40,509 nucleotides of DNA from Bradyrhizobium sp. NAS96.2 (GCF_001908235.1 NZ_LGHK01000121.1:1-40509); one strand, 5' to 3'. Positions 32,553-40,261 are shown, numbered from the stretch's first letter. Notes: generated by a model not told the origin, from the letters alone. Translations and numbers: made by a program.

Positions 32553-33440
32553 ATGGACCGCTTCGACGCGATGCGCGTGTTCACCCGGGTGGTCGAGCGG
32601 CGCAGTTTTTCGCTGGCCGCCGACGATCTTGGCCTGCCGCGCTCGACGGTCACGGACGCGGTGAAGGGGCTGGAGGCGCGGCTCGGCGTGCGGCTGCTCG
32701 AGCGCACCACGCGCACGGTGCGTCCGACGCTCGATGGCGAGGCGCACTACCGCCGCTGCCTGTCGCTGATTTCGGACCTCGAAGACGCCGAGGGCGCGTT
32801 CGGCGGCGCGCGGCCGAAGGGACTGCTCCGGCTCGAAGTGCAAGGCACCTTGGCGCGGCATTTCCTGCTGCCGAACCTGCCGGGCTTCCTCGCCGAGTAT
32901 CCCGACATCGAGATCAACATGAGCGAGAGCGATCGCTTCATCGATCTGATCCGCGAAGGCGTCGACTGCGTGCTGCGCTTCGGCCGATTGCCCGACAGCG
33001 ACATGATCGCGCGGCAGGTGACGATGCTGGAGCGGTTGACCTGCGCTACGCCTGACTATTTCGCGCGCTTCAGTGTGCCGACCGACCCGTTCGCGCTCGA
33101 CGGCCATCGCATGATCGGCATCCGCTCGTTGACCACGGGACGCTTGCGGCCGATGGAGTTCGTGATCGACGGCGCCGTGAAGCAGTTTCCGCTGCCCGCG
33201 CCGATGTCGGTGACGGGGCCCGAGAGCTATCTCGCGAGCGCCAGGCTCGGCCTCGGCCTCGTGCAGGTGCCGCGCTTCCACGCAGAGGCCGATCTCGCCA
33301 ACGGCACGCTCATCGCAGTGCTGCAGCAATGCCCGCCACCAATGGTGCCGGTCAACCTGCTCTATCCGCGCAACCGCCAGCTTTCACCGCGCGTGCGCGT
33401 GTTCATCGATTATGTCATGCGCGTGTTCGCGCGCAGTTGA
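32553..33440 (+). CDS. LysR-family transcriptional regulator
   Basis: The 295-residue regulator has a helix-turn-helix at 1-60 (FTRVVERRSFSLAADDLGLP, RSTVTDAVKGLEARLGVRLL) and an effector-binding domain (~90-290, GLLRLEVQGTLARHFLLPNL). It belongs to the large group found divergent to SDR or reductase genes. The effector is unknown. The shared 120-base intergenic region with the SDR gene carries inverted repeats. Confidence 0.93.
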   Translation: MDRFDAMRVFTRVVERRSFSLAADDLGLPRSTVTDAVKGLEARLGVRLLERTTRTVRPTLDGEAHYRRCLSLISDLEDAEGAFGGARPKGLLRLEVQGTLARHFLLPNLPGFLAEYPDIEINMSESDRFIDLIREGVDCVLRFGRLPDSDMIARQVTMLERLTCATPDYFARFSVPTDPFALDGHRMIGIRSLTTGRLRPMEFVIDGAVKQFPLPAPMSVTGPESYLASARLGLGLVQVPRFHAEADLANGTLIAVLQQCPPPMVPVNLLYPRNRQLSPRVRVFIDYVMRVFARS

Positions 33441-33503
33441 TCGGCCGCCGGAACCACAGCGAACCCCGCGACGTTATCCCTTCGACACCGGAGGGATTAA
33501 GCG

Positions 33504-33710
33504 ATGCGGACGTTTTTTGGCATGATTTTAGGCGCGCTGCTGCTGATTTGCGGCGTCTATGTCTATGACTCGGTGCGAACATCGGGCGCGGCCAATGGCG
33601 AAGTCGCGCAGGATGCGCGCACAATCGTCAATTGGGACGTCGCGGCGCATGACTGGAACCTGCTGAAGACGCGCACCCGCGAGCAGTGGGACAAGATCGC
33701 GTCGAAGTAA
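33504..33710 (+). CDS. Small single-span membrane protein
   Basis: The 68-residue protein has one N-terminal membrane segment (GMILGALLLICGVYVYDSV, ~6-24) and a polar C-terminal part (WDVAAHDWNLLKTRTREQWD). It most likely faces the periplasm. A strong ribosome site (GGAGGG) precedes the ATG. I do not recognise a functional family. It stands alone, convergent with azlD. Confidence 0.75.
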   Translation: MRTFFGMILGALLLICGVYVYDSVRTSGAANGEVAQDARTIVNWDVAAHDWNLLKTRTREQWDKIASK

Positions 33711-33719
33711 CGGCCGACG

Positions 33720-34022
33720 TCACAGCCCGATCGCAGACGCCGCCAAGGCCGCGCCGAATCCGGCTCCCAACGCGGCCCATTCCCTCGCCGTGATCGCCAT
33801 GGTCACGAGCGCGACCATGGTCCCGACCAAGCCTGCCAGCCCGCCTGACAGGCAACCGCCGACAATGAATGCAATGAACAGGTTGCCGGGCGCGAGCTGC
33901 AGGAATCGCGCGGCGATGCCGTCGTCGCGCATCGATGCGGCGAGGACGTATCCGCCGGCGCGCATCGCATAGCAGGTGACGCCGAGGATGCAGATGACGC
34001 CGAGCACGTGCAGGTCATCCAT
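33720..34022 (-). CDS. azlD: AzlD-family branched-chain amino-acid exporter subunit
   Basis: The 100-residue hydrophobic protein has three to four predicted spans (LGVICILGVTCYAMRAGGYV, GNLFIAFIVGGCLSGGLAGL, ALGAGFGAALAASAIGL), as in AzlD. AzlC and AzlD together export branched-chain amino acids or their analogues (known for BrnFE and YgaZH relatives). The start overlaps the end of azlC by 8 bases, showing a tight two-gene operon. Confidence 0.88.
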   Translation of the reverse strand: MDDLHVLGVICILGVTCYAMRAGGYVLAASMRDDGIAARFLQLAPGNLFIAFIVGGCLSGGLAGLVGTMVALVTMAITAREWAALGAGFGAALAASAIGL

Positions 34023-34734
34023 CGGTCCGCTCCATCATGCTCACGAGCGTGCCGCATCCGCCTCCGATCAGCATCGACCAGCTGGGATCCACGAAGCGGG
34101 CCACGAGAAGTGCCGCGACGGCCGAGGTCAGCCACGGCCAGAGCGATCTCACATTCTTCCATTGGCTGGGCAGCAGGGTCGCGATGAACATCGTCGGCAG
34201 CAACGTAGCGGCAAGCCTGAGCGGTTCGTTCGCCGCGAGCGGGGCGGCATAGGCGAGCGCGGTGCCGCCGACCCAGCCGATCGCCATCGGGATGCTCGAT
34301 CCCAGCAGATAGCCTGCGTCAGGTCCGTTGCGGTCGGCGTCCGAACTCGTCATCAGCCACGATGCATCCGCCAGCAGGAACAGCGTGGGCAGCATCTTCC
34401 GGGGTGCCAATCCGCCAAACAGCTGGCGCAGATGAGCGCCCATCAGTAAGTATCGCGAATTCGTGGCAATGCAGGCTACGACCATGGCGACGACCGGCAG
34501 CGGATGAGCCCACATGCTCAGCGTGATCGCTTGCGCCGTGGCGGAGTAGACCAGCAGGCTGAACAGAATGGCGTGCTCTGCCCCAAGCCCAAGTCCCTTG
34601 TAGGTCAGTCCCATCACGAGGCCGGCGGCGCCATTGCTGAGCAGGAAGGGCAACGCCGCGACCAGGCCGCGCCTGACACCTGCGGCAGTCATCGTCGAGG
34701 CTGGTGGCGAGGCACTTGTAATGGTCATGACCAT
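34015..34734 (-). CDS. azlC: AzlC-family branched-chain amino-acid exporter subunit
   Basis: The ~240-residue membrane protein has the AzlC hallmarks: GLVAALPFLLSNGAAGLVMG, YSATAQAITLSMW (the family's S-G/A-x-x-Q region), NSRYLLMGAHL and TLFLLADASW. The start is ATG 34734, or 34728 two codons later. Both lie inside an 18-bp palindrome, and no convincing ribosome site is visible, so a leaderless or repressor-occluded start is possible. The divergent CGNR zinc-finger gene begins 26 bases away. The frame stays open upstream, but that part is antisense to the CGNR gene. Confidence 0.88.
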   Translation of the reverse strand: MVMTITSASPPASTMTAAGVRRGLVAALPFLLSNGAAGLVMGLTYKGLGLGAEHAILFSLLVYSATAQAITLSMWAHPLPVVAMVVACIATNSRYLLMGAHLRQLFGGLAPRKMLPTLFLLADASWLMTSSDADRNGPDAGYLLGSSIPMAIGWVGGTALAYAAPLAANEPLRLAATLLPTMFIATLLPSQWKNVRSLWPWLTSAVAALLVARFVDPSWSMLIGGGCGTLVSMMERTDG

Positions 34735-34736
34735 TA
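34719..34736. promoter_or_regulatory. 18-bp perfect palindrome at the azlC start (candidate operator)
   Basis: TAATGGTCA-TGACCATTA is a perfect 18-bp palindrome with no spacer. It covers both possible azlC start codons and lies 24 bases upstream of the divergent regulator ATG. On the plus strand a possible promoter (CTTGTA, 17 bases, ATTAGA) would place it between -35 and -10. It is very likely a regulator binding site, most simply for the CGNR protein. Confidence 0.72.
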
Positions 34737-34760
34737 GATTAGACTTGGTGAGAGGCCGTG

Positions 34761-35384
34761 ATGTCAAGAGATCCCGTGCGGGCAGCGACACAGTTCTTCG
34801 GCGGACGGGTCTGCCTTGACTTCGCGAACACGCTGGACTGGCGCACCTCAAACGATCCGCAGGAGCTGATCCCGGATTATGCGGCGCTGTTGTCCTGGAG
34901 CGAACGCCGCGGGACCCTGCCGCTTGCCGCGACCAGGAAGCTGAAGGCGCATTCGGCAGGCAGCGAGGCCGCGGCTGCGATGCAGAAGGCATATGATTTG
35001 CGCCGCGACATCTGGACCATTTCGGACGCGCTGCGCGGCGGCCGCGGTGCTGACCTTCGCCTCGTCAATCAGATGCTCTCGGCGGCGCCGCGGCAACCCG
35101 ACCTCGTGCGGCAGGATCGAGCATATCGTCACGCCTTCGCGGGGACCGACGTCAGCGAGCCGTTATGGCCGGTGCTTTGGTCGCTGACGGCGCTGCTGGC
35201 GTCCGACGACGCCAGGCGGATCGGATGCTGCGAGGCCGACGGCTGCGGCTGGTTCTTTGTCGACGAGAGCCCGAACCGCACCCGCAGATGGTGCTCGAGC
35301 GAAGTGTGCGGCAATCGCGAGCGCGCCCGGCGCGCCTACGCCAAGCGCAAGGGTTCCGCGCAAGTGCGGGCTAAAATGCGCTGA
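34761..35384 (+). CDS. CGNR zinc-finger protein (ABATE domain), probable regulator of azlCD
   Basis: The 207-residue protein opens with the ABATE-type segment (GGRVCLDFANTLDWR, 14-28). A helical middle follows, then a C-terminal CGNR zinc finger: CEADGCGWFFVDES with Cys157/Cys162, then RRWCSSEVCGNR with Cys178 and Cys183, and the basic helix RERARRAYAKRK. The family is predicted to bind DNA. Divergence from azlCD across a gap of only 26 bases, with a perfect palindrome, argues for a local transcriptional switch. The start is ATG 34761 (GTG 34758 possible), after AGAGG. Confidence 0.87.
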   Translation: MSRDPVRAATQFFGGRVCLDFANTLDWRTSNDPQELIPDYAALLSWSERRGTLPLAATRKLKAHSAGSEAAAAMQKAYDLRRDIWTISDALRGGRGADLRLVNQMLSAAPRQPDLVRQDRAYRHAFAGTDVSEPLWPVLWSLTALLASDDARRIGCCEADGCGWFFVDESPNRTRRWCSSEVCGNRERARRAYAKRKGSAQVRAKMR

Positions 35385-35419
35385 GATTGGATTCGGCTGC
35401 AACCGCGAACTCGGTGCGC

Positions 35420-35539
35420 TCCCTCTCCCGCTTGCGGGCGAGGGCTGGGGTGGGGGTGTCTCCGCAACCGAGATACTCTCCGTGTTGAGAGACCCCCACC
35501 CGGCGCTTCGCGCCGACCTCCCCCGCAAGCGGGAGAGGT
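35420..35539. repeat. Intergenic inverted repeat, CTCCCGCTTGCGGG family, copy 2
   Basis: The left end has TCCCTCTCCCGCTTGCGGG and the right end CCCCGCAAGCGGGAGAGG, matching the element at 29893-30033. It lies between the convergent CGNR and dsbA-like genes and fills most of that gap. Confidence 0.75.
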
Positions 35540-35590
35540 AGACCGCGACCTTGGCTCGCACTGATTCAATCAATCTCGCTTTGGCGCGCG

Positions 35591-36268
35591 CTAATTCTGC
35601 TCGGTCTTGCGGCCCATATTGGCCTTGCGGGCGTCGGCGATCACCTGCTCGAACTGATCCATGCTGAGCACGCCCGGCACGCGATACTTGCCGACGATGA
35701 ATGACGGCGTGCCGTTGAAGCCGAACGCCTGCGCCTGCTCGTCGTTGCGCGCGAGGATCGCGTCGATCGCCTTGGCGTTGGCGTCGAGATCCTTCTTCAG
35801 CTTGTCCATGTCGAGGCCGGCGCCCGAGAGCAACTCGGCGATGCGCGGCTCGGTGATGCGCGAATTGACCGAAATCATCGCCTCATGCGCAGTGTCGAAC
35901 TTGCCCTGGTACTTCGCCGCCAGCGCCATCCGCGCCGCGACCTTGGAGACCGGCCCGAGGATCGGCCAATCCTTCAGCACCAGGCGGACCTTGCCGTCGT
36001 CCTGCACCACCTGGCGGAGTTCCGGCGCGAGCTTGCGGCAATACGGGCAGTTGTAGTCGAACCATTCGACGATCGTGATGTCGCCCTTGGGATTGCCGAT
36101 CACCGGAATATCCGGATCGCGCAGCACCTGCTCCTCGGTCAGGACCTTGTCGTCCTCGGCGCGCGCGCCGCTCGCGGCCAGGAGCGCGATCCCGGCACCG
36201 ATAAGGCCGAGCGCGTCCCGGCGGGTGGCGCCGGCATTGTCGAGGGGTGATTTCGTCAGATGGTTCAT
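35591..36268 (-). CDS. DsbA-family periplasmic thiol-disulfide oxidoreductase
   Basis: The 225-residue protein has a twin-arginine-like signal (TRRDALGL, then a hydrophobic stretch to ARA, residue ~37) and a thioredoxin-fold domain with CPYC (74-77). The cis-Pro loop is GTPSFIV (~195-201) and a helical insert lies between. It resembles the DsbA/Com1 (DSBA-like thioredoxin) group that oxidises or isomerises disulfides in the periplasm. It lies 36 bases downstream of the TauE/SafE gene on the same strand. Whether the signal goes through Tat or Sec should be tested. Confidence 0.9.
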   Translation of the reverse strand: MNHLTKSPLDNAGATRRDALGLIGAGIALLAASGARAEDDKVLTEEQVLRDPDIPVIGNPKGDITIVEWFDYNCPYCRKLAPELRQVVQDDGKVRLVLKDWPILGPVSKVAARMALAAKYQGKFDTAHEAMISVNSRITEPRIAELLSGAGLDMDKLKKDLDANAKAIDAILARNDEQAQAFGFNGTPSFIVGKYRVPGVLSMDQFEQVIADARKANMGRKTEQN

Positions 36269-36304
36269 AGCTGGCTTCCGGAAGGGCTCCTCGCCCTTCT
36301 ACGT

Positions 36305-37087
36305 TCAGGACACATTGATGTTACGCAGCAGCATATAGACCGCCACGACGATAATCACAGCCGCGAACACGATATTGAGCGCGCCGCGGCGTTCCGACAG
36401 GTGCCGGGCGCTCCTCGTACCCAGGAGGCCGCCCGCGATGCCGCCGGCGACGAATAGCCCGGCCAGGCCCCATGACACCAGCCCGGACCACGCATAGCTC
36501 AGGGCCGTGGTCACGCCGAAGGCGGTGACGGCCACCAGCGAGGAACTGACCGCGTTCATGATCGGCATCCCGGTCGCCAGCATCAGGGCCGGCACGATCA
36601 GGAAGCCGCCGCCGATGCCGAAGAAGCCGGACATGGTTCCGGTGGCAAGGCCGAGACCGATGATCGCGGGCATGTTGGACATCGAGATCTTGACGTCGGT
36701 CAGCCCGACCCGCGCGCGGGTCTTCAGCATCAGGCCCGCGATGACAAGCATCACCACCGAGAACAGCGCCAGCAGCTTCTGCCCGTCCAGCATCTTGCCG
36801 AGGATCGAGCCGCCGAAGGCGCCGAACATGCCCGACAGCGCGAACACCAGCGCGCAGGACCACATCACGGTGCCGCCGCGGGCGTGGTTGGACAGGTTGA
36901 TCGCGGCGTTGGCGGCGACCGCGATCGCCGAGGTGCCGATCGCGACATGCGGCTGGGGCACCCCGACCACATAGACCATCAGCGGCACGGCAAGGATCGA
37001 CCCGCCGCCGCCGACCAGGCCCAGCGAAAAGCCGACCAGCATGCCCGATGCCAGCCCAAGCACGCTCTGGGTTGCGGAGAAGACCAA
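36305..37087 (-). CDS. TauE/SafE-family sulfite exporter-like permease
   Basis: The product is about 260 residues with eight predicted spans in two homologous halves, each with the family's Gly-rich loop (GLVGGGGSILAVPLM and GFFGIGGGFLIVPALM). Members export sulfite, sulfoacetate or other organosulfur anions. No ATG fits the N-terminus; TTG at 37087 gives the best full first span, while GTG at 37063 is an alternative. The open frame reaches 37207, but that part runs into a dispersed repeat. It probably shares a transcript with the dsbA-like gene. Confidence 0.83.
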   Translation of the reverse strand: MVFSATQSVLGLASGMLVGFSLGLVGGGGSILAVPLMVYVVGVPQPHVAIGTSAIAVAANAAINLSNHARGGTVMWSCALVFALSGMFGAFGGSILGKMLDGQKLLALFSVVMLVIAGLMLKTRARVGLTDVKISMSNMPAIIGLGLATGTMSGFFGIGGGFLIVPALMLATGMPIMNAVSSSLVAVTAFGVTTALSYAWSGLVSWGLAGLFVAGGIAGGLLGTRSARHLSERRGALNIVFAAVIIVVAVYMLLRNINVS

Positions 37088-37188
37088 GGGGAACAGACTC
37101 GCGTTTGCGGCCGCAACCCTAGAAGGATTTGCTGCCCAGCGCCATACCCATAGCACAAAACTGCCCTGCAACCGGCATTTCTCTATTT

Positions 37189-37259
37189 GAGCATGATCTC
37201 CGCGCAAACGCGTTCCGCGTTTGTCGCGAGGGAAGACCGGTTGCCACTTTTCCGGATCT
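37189..37259 (-). repeat. Mosaic dispersed repeat, copy 2
   Basis: On the minus strand it reads GATCCGGAAAAGT, CCCTCGCGACAAACGCGGAA and GCGCGGAGATCATGCTC, very like 28631-28710. It ends three bases from the lrgB stop, so, like copy 1, it abuts the 3' end of a gene. It lacks the terminal hairpin of copies 1 and 3. Confidence 0.65.
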
Positions 37260-37262
37260 TGC

Positions 37263-37985
37263 TCAGCGCAGCAGATATGTCACGGCCAGCGGCACCAGCA
37301 GCGAGGTGACCAGCGCGTTCAGGCTCATCGCGATGCCGGCAAAGACGCCGGCGACCTCGTCGACCTGGAAGGCCCGCGCGGTGCCGATGCCATGGGCGGC
37401 GATGCCGGCGGCAAAGCCGCGGCCGCGAAAGTCGGTAATCCCGGTGAAGTTCATCAGCGGCGTGACGATGATCGCCCCCATGATGCCGGTGAGGATCACC
37501 GACACCGCGGTCAGCGAGGGATCGGCATGCAGGGATTCGCTGATGCCCATCGCGACGCCGGCCGTCACCGATTTCGGCGCCAGCGACAGGATGATCTCGC
37601 GCGGCAGGCCGAAGGCCCGCGCCAGCAGCACCACCGAGACGATCGCCGTGAGCGAGCCGACCGCGAGCGCAACCAGCATCGGCAGGACCGCCGCTGCGAC
37701 CCGCTTGCGGTTCTCGTAGAGCGGCACGGCGAGCGCGACCGTCGCCGGCCCGAGCAGGAAGTGCACGAACTGCGCACCGGCAAAGTAGGTGGTGTAGGAG
37801 GTCCCGGTCAGCAGCAGGAACAGGCCGATGATCCACAGCGAATGCAGCACCGGATTGGCGAGCGGGTGCCGCCTTGTCTTCAGCGACACCGCATCGGTCA
37901 CGGCATAGGTCAGGAGCGTCACCGTCAGCCAGAGCAACGGCGACTGCGAGAGATAGACCCAGAGCGAGAACGGATTGTCGCTCAC
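37263..37985 (-). CDS. lrgB: LrgB/CidB-family membrane protein
   Basis: The 240-residue, multi-span protein has the LrgB/YohK pattern (GPATVALAVPLYENR, LAPKSVTAGVAMGISE, ITDFRGRGFAAGIAAHGIGTARA). The family is proposed to modulate murein hydrolase export or carry small metabolites such as pyruvate or glycolate; plant PLGG1 is a relative. Its ATG overlaps the lrgA stop by 4 bases, giving a coupled lrgAB operon. Confidence 0.92.
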   Translation of the reverse strand: MSDNPFSLWVYLSQSPLLWLTVTLLTYAVTDAVSLKTRRHPLANPVLHSLWIIGLFLLLTGTSYTTYFAGAQFVHFLLGPATVALAVPLYENRKRVAAAVLPMLVALAVGSLTAIVSVVLLARAFGLPREIILSLAPKSVTAGVAMGISESLHADPSLTAVSVILTGIMGAIIVTPLMNFTGITDFRGRGFAAGIAAHGIGTARAFQVDEVAGVFAGIAMSLNALVTSLLVPLAVTYLLR

Positions 37986-38368
37986 GGCGTCTCGTCCTCG
38001 CGCGAGAAGAGACTGCTTGCCGCAACGAAGGTCGCGACCGTCGCCAGCAGTGTGACGATGACCGAAACCGCGAGGATCACCAGGATCGCGATGCCGTGCT
38101 CGGCGAGCAGATCGAGCTTCTGCACCACGCCGACGCCGGCCGGAATGAACAGCAGCGAGAGATTGGCGAGCATGCCGCGGCTTGCGCTCTCGACGCCGTC
38201 ATTGCCGAGCGGCCCGCGCGCCAGCGCCGGATAGCGGTCGCGCGCCAGCAGCAGCAACAGCAGGAGCACGAGACCAACCACCGGGCCCGGCACCGGCACG
38301 GCAAGCGCGCGCACGCCAACCTCACCGACGAGCTGACAAAGCAGGATCAGGCTGAGGCTGGCGATCAT
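37982..38368 (-). CDS. lrgA: LrgA/CidA-family holin-like membrane protein
   Basis: The 128-residue protein has four predicted spans and the LrgA/YohJ motif (LCQLVGEVGVRALAVPVPGPVVG, LSLLFIPAGVGVV). It is holin-like and acts with the overlapping lrgB product. It is the first gene of the operon; no LytSR-type regulator is adjacent. Confidence 0.92.
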   Translation of the reverse strand: MIASLSLILLCQLVGEVGVRALAVPVPGPVVGLVLLLLLLLARDRYPALARGPLGNDGVESASRGMLANLSLLFIPAGVGVVQKLDLLAEHGIAILVILAVSVIVTLLATVATFVAASSLFSREDETP

Positions 38369-38448
38369 GACAAGGCGCTCACGCGAAACATCCGCCTATC
38401 AGGTCGCCGTGACGGAGGCTTGTCAATGCGTGGGTCTGCACATAGTCG

Positions 38449-38533
38449 CGTCATTGCGAGCGAAGCGAAGCAATCCATAGTTCCGCAAGCGGAGACATGG
38501 ATTGCTTCGTCGCTATGGCTCCTCGCAATGACG
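38449..38533. repeat. Intergenic inverted repeat, GTCATTGCGAG family, copy 2
   Basis: The left end is CGTCATTGCGAGCGAAGCGA and the right end CTCCTCGCAATGACG, with inner GCAATCCAT/ATGGATTGC arms around TTCCGCAAGCGGA. It matches 31224-31307 and lies between lrgA and the thioesterase operon end. Confidence 0.78.
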
Positions 38534-38554
38534 GCGTTGCGCTCTGCGCTCGAG

Positions 38555-39010
38555 CTACCCCTCCCGCCGCTGCAGCGCCATCAGCGTGCCGCTCATGGTC
38601 GCGACCAGCGTCTCGACGCCGTCCTGCACGGCATAGGCACGGCCGTCGCAGACGGTCAGCGTGCGGCCGGGCTTGACCACCACGCCGCGGAACACGAACC
38701 GCTCGCCGCGGGCCGGCGCCAGCAGATTGGTCTTGAACTCCACGGTCAGGATGTCGGAGCCTTCGGGCATCAGCGTGAAGGCGGCGATCCCGCAGGCATT
38801 GTCGAGCCCCGCGGTGATGACACCGGCATGCACAAAGCCGTTCTGCTGGCTGTACTCGGGCGCATAGGGCATCGCGAGATCGACTTCGCCCGGCTCGATG
38901 CGCGCGATCGAGATGCCGAGCGTCTGCATCGCGCGCTGGCGCGCGAACGTTTCGGCTGCAACTGCGCGATAGTCGGGATTCTTCGGCTCGAAACGGGGCA
39001 TGGCGGTCAT
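38555..39010 (-). CDS. PaaI-type hotdog thioesterase
   Basis: The 151-residue hotdog-fold protein has the PaaI/4HBT pattern: QQNGFVHAGVITAGLDNACG (active-site helix with the HAG motif and an acidic residue on the helix), DILTVEFKTNLLAPARG and VVKPGRTLTVCDG. It hydrolyses acyl-CoA thioesters; the substrate is unknown. Its ATG shares ATGA with the stop of the upstream thioesterase gene, so translation is coupled. Confidence 0.9.
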   Translation of the reverse strand: MTAMPRFEPKNPDYRAVAAETFARQRAMQTLGISIARIEPGEVDLAMPYAPEYSQQNGFVHAGVITAGLDNACGIAAFTLMPEGSDILTVEFKTNLLAPARGERFVFRGVVVKPGRTLTVCDGRAYAVQDGVETLVATMSGTLMALQRREG

Positions 39011-39441
39011 GCGATCGCGGGTTCTGACGGGACGAGATGCGGCATCGCTGCGTAGCGGATCGCCGGCGCAAACGGCGCCGATTTGCGCGCGGCGCGATCG
39101 ATGTGCACGGCGGTGATCTCGCAAGTCGCGGCGATCTCGCCGGTCTCGGCGTTGCGCATCTCGTGCAGGATGCGGATCGACTTGTCGCGGAACTCGACCA
39201 GCCGGCTCTTGACCTCGACGAGGTCGCCGGCGAGCAGTTCGCGCTTGTAGGCGATACTCTGTTGCACGGCGGCCATGCCGCGGCCGGATTCGCGCAGATA
39301 GGTGGGCGTCAGGCCAAGCCGCGCGAACATGTTCCAGCTCGCCTCGTCGAACTTGCCGACATACCACATGACGTTCATGTGGCCGATGTGGTCGCAGTGC
39401 CAGGGATAGACCGTGCCGCGATAGGTCGCCTCGCCTTCCAT
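39007..39441 (-). CDS. YbgC/FadM-type hotdog acyl-CoA thioesterase
   Basis: The 144-residue hotdog protein has the 4HBT signature VYPWHCDHIGHMNVMWYVG with the acidic residue and His of the YbgC group, followed by YKRELLAGDLVEVKS. GGGGAGGAG is an excellent ribosome site before ATG 39441. It is first in a two-gene thioesterase operon. Two operator-like palindromes lie between it and the divergent TetR gene, so it is likely repressed until an acyl-type ligand appears. Confidence 0.92.
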   Translation of the reverse strand: MEGEATYRGTVYPWHCDHIGHMNVMWYVGKFDEASWNMFARLGLTPTYLRESGRGMAAVQQSIAYKRELLAGDLVEVKSRLVEFRDKSIRILHEMRNAETGEIAATCEITAVHIDRAARKSAPFAPAIRYAAMPHLVPSEPAIA

Positions 39442-39459
39442 TCTGCTCCTCCCCGATTG

Positions 39460-39477
39460 TGATACGGTAGCGTATCA
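39460..39477. promoter_or_regulatory. TetR operator candidate 1
   Basis: TGATACG-GTAG-CGTATCA is an inverted repeat with 7-bp arms, 19 bases upstream of the thioesterase ATG. On the minus strand it falls between a possible -35 (TTGCGC) and -10 (CACAAT). It shares its half-site with the next palindrome. Confidence 0.68.
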
Positions 39478-39496
39478 AGCGCAAGGCGGGCTAGCA

Positions 39497-39510
39497 ATAC
39501 GGCACCGTAT
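39497..39510. promoter_or_regulatory. TetR operator candidate 2
   Basis: ATACGG-CA-CCGTAT, followed by CA, is an inverted repeat with 6-bp arms. It shares the half-site CGTATCA with candidate 1; centres are 35 bases apart. Both lie in the gap between the thioesterase operon and tetR, fitting joint control of both directions. Confidence 0.65.
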
Positions 39511-39511
39511 C

Positions 39512-39625
39512 AAGCACGATCCGGACCCGCAGGGCCGCGTTAGCGCAAAGTGCGCAGCGGTTTTCCGAAAAGATCGTGCTCAAACAAGAGCCTAATGCGC
39601 GACGACCCGATCGCGCATTGGGCTC
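39512..39625 (+). repeat. Mosaic dispersed repeat, copy 3, with 15-bp stem upstream of tetR
   Basis: It is a diverged copy of 28631-28747 (CACGATCCGGA, GCAGCGGTTTTCC, ATCGTGCTCAAACAAGAG). It ends in a hairpin (39588-39602 with 39611-39625, GAGCCTAATGCGCGA/TCGCGCATTGGGCTC, one T-G wobble). The hairpin lies 12 bases before the tetR ATG and just ahead of its GGAG ribosome site, so it becomes part of the tetR leader. Confidence 0.55.
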
Positions 39626-39637
39626 CGCGGAGATCAC

Positions 39638-40195
39638 ATGACTGAGAGCAAGGGCGACGTCTGGGTCGCGGCCGGCTTTGCCGAACTCGCCCATAGCGGC
39701 GTCGACGGCGTGCGGGTCGAGGTGCTGGCGAAGAATCTCGGCGTCACCAAGGGCGGCTTCTACCGCCGCTTCAGGGATCGCGCCGCGCTGCTCGAGGCCA
39801 TGCTGACGCGCTGGCGCGATGGCCGCGTCGCCGCGATCGAGAAGCAGACCGCGCTGGACGGTGCGAGCGCGCGCGAACGGCTGAAGGCGATCATCACGCT
39901 CTATTCGGATCGCATGAACACCGAGGCGATGGCGGTCGAGCTCGCGATCCGGCAATGGGCGCGCACCGACGAGGCCGCTGCGACCGCCGCAGCGAGTGTC
40001 GATGCGGCGCGGCTGAAGCAGGTCGGCCAGCTCTATCGCGCCACGGGGCTGCCGACTGAAGAGGCCGATGCGCAGGCCTTCCTGTTCTACTGCTTCATCT
40101 TCGGCCAGAGCCTGCTGTTTCTCGAGCGCGGCCCGCGCAAGCGCGCGCAGCTGCTGGCGCAATCGGCGGACAAGCTGCTGGCGGAAGGCCCGTAG
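39638..40195 (+). CDS. TetR-family transcriptional regulator
   Basis: The 185-residue regulator has an N-terminal TetR helix-turn-helix (AAGFAELAHSGVDGVRVEVL, KNLGVTKGGFYRRFRDRAAL) and an all-helical ligand/dimerisation domain. Divergent placement to two acyl-CoA thioesterases with two matching palindromes suggests it represses that operon and itself. Its ligand might be an acyl-CoA or aromatic-CoA, which is inference only. Confidence 0.93.
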   Translation: MTESKGDVWVAAGFAELAHSGVDGVRVEVLAKNLGVTKGGFYRRFRDRAALLEAMLTRWRDGRVAAIEKQTALDGASARERLKAIITLYSDRMNTEAMAVELAIRQWARTDEAAATAAASVDAARLKQVGQLYRATGLPTEEADAQAFLFYCFIFGQSLLFLERGPRKRAQLLAQSADKLLAEGP

Positions 40196-40213
40196 AGCCT
40201 CGGCCAAAAGAAA

Positions 40214-40235
40214 GCGGCCGGCTTGCGCCGGCCGC
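40214..40235 (-). terminator. Intrinsic terminator of the minus-strand gene at the window end
   Basis: A perfect 9-bp stem GCGGCCGGC/GCCGGCCGC with a 4-base loop is followed on the minus strand by TTTCTTTT. It lies 27 bases after the stop of the gene ending at 40262 and just after the convergent tetR stop. Confidence 0.8.
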
Positions 40236-40261
40236 CTCGTCGAAAACGCATCGCGAAGGGC

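Noticed and set aside
37088..37207. Extension of the TauE/SafE gene to the far upstream TTG
   Set aside because: The extension runs through a dispersed repeat and is not hydrophobic like the family N-terminus.
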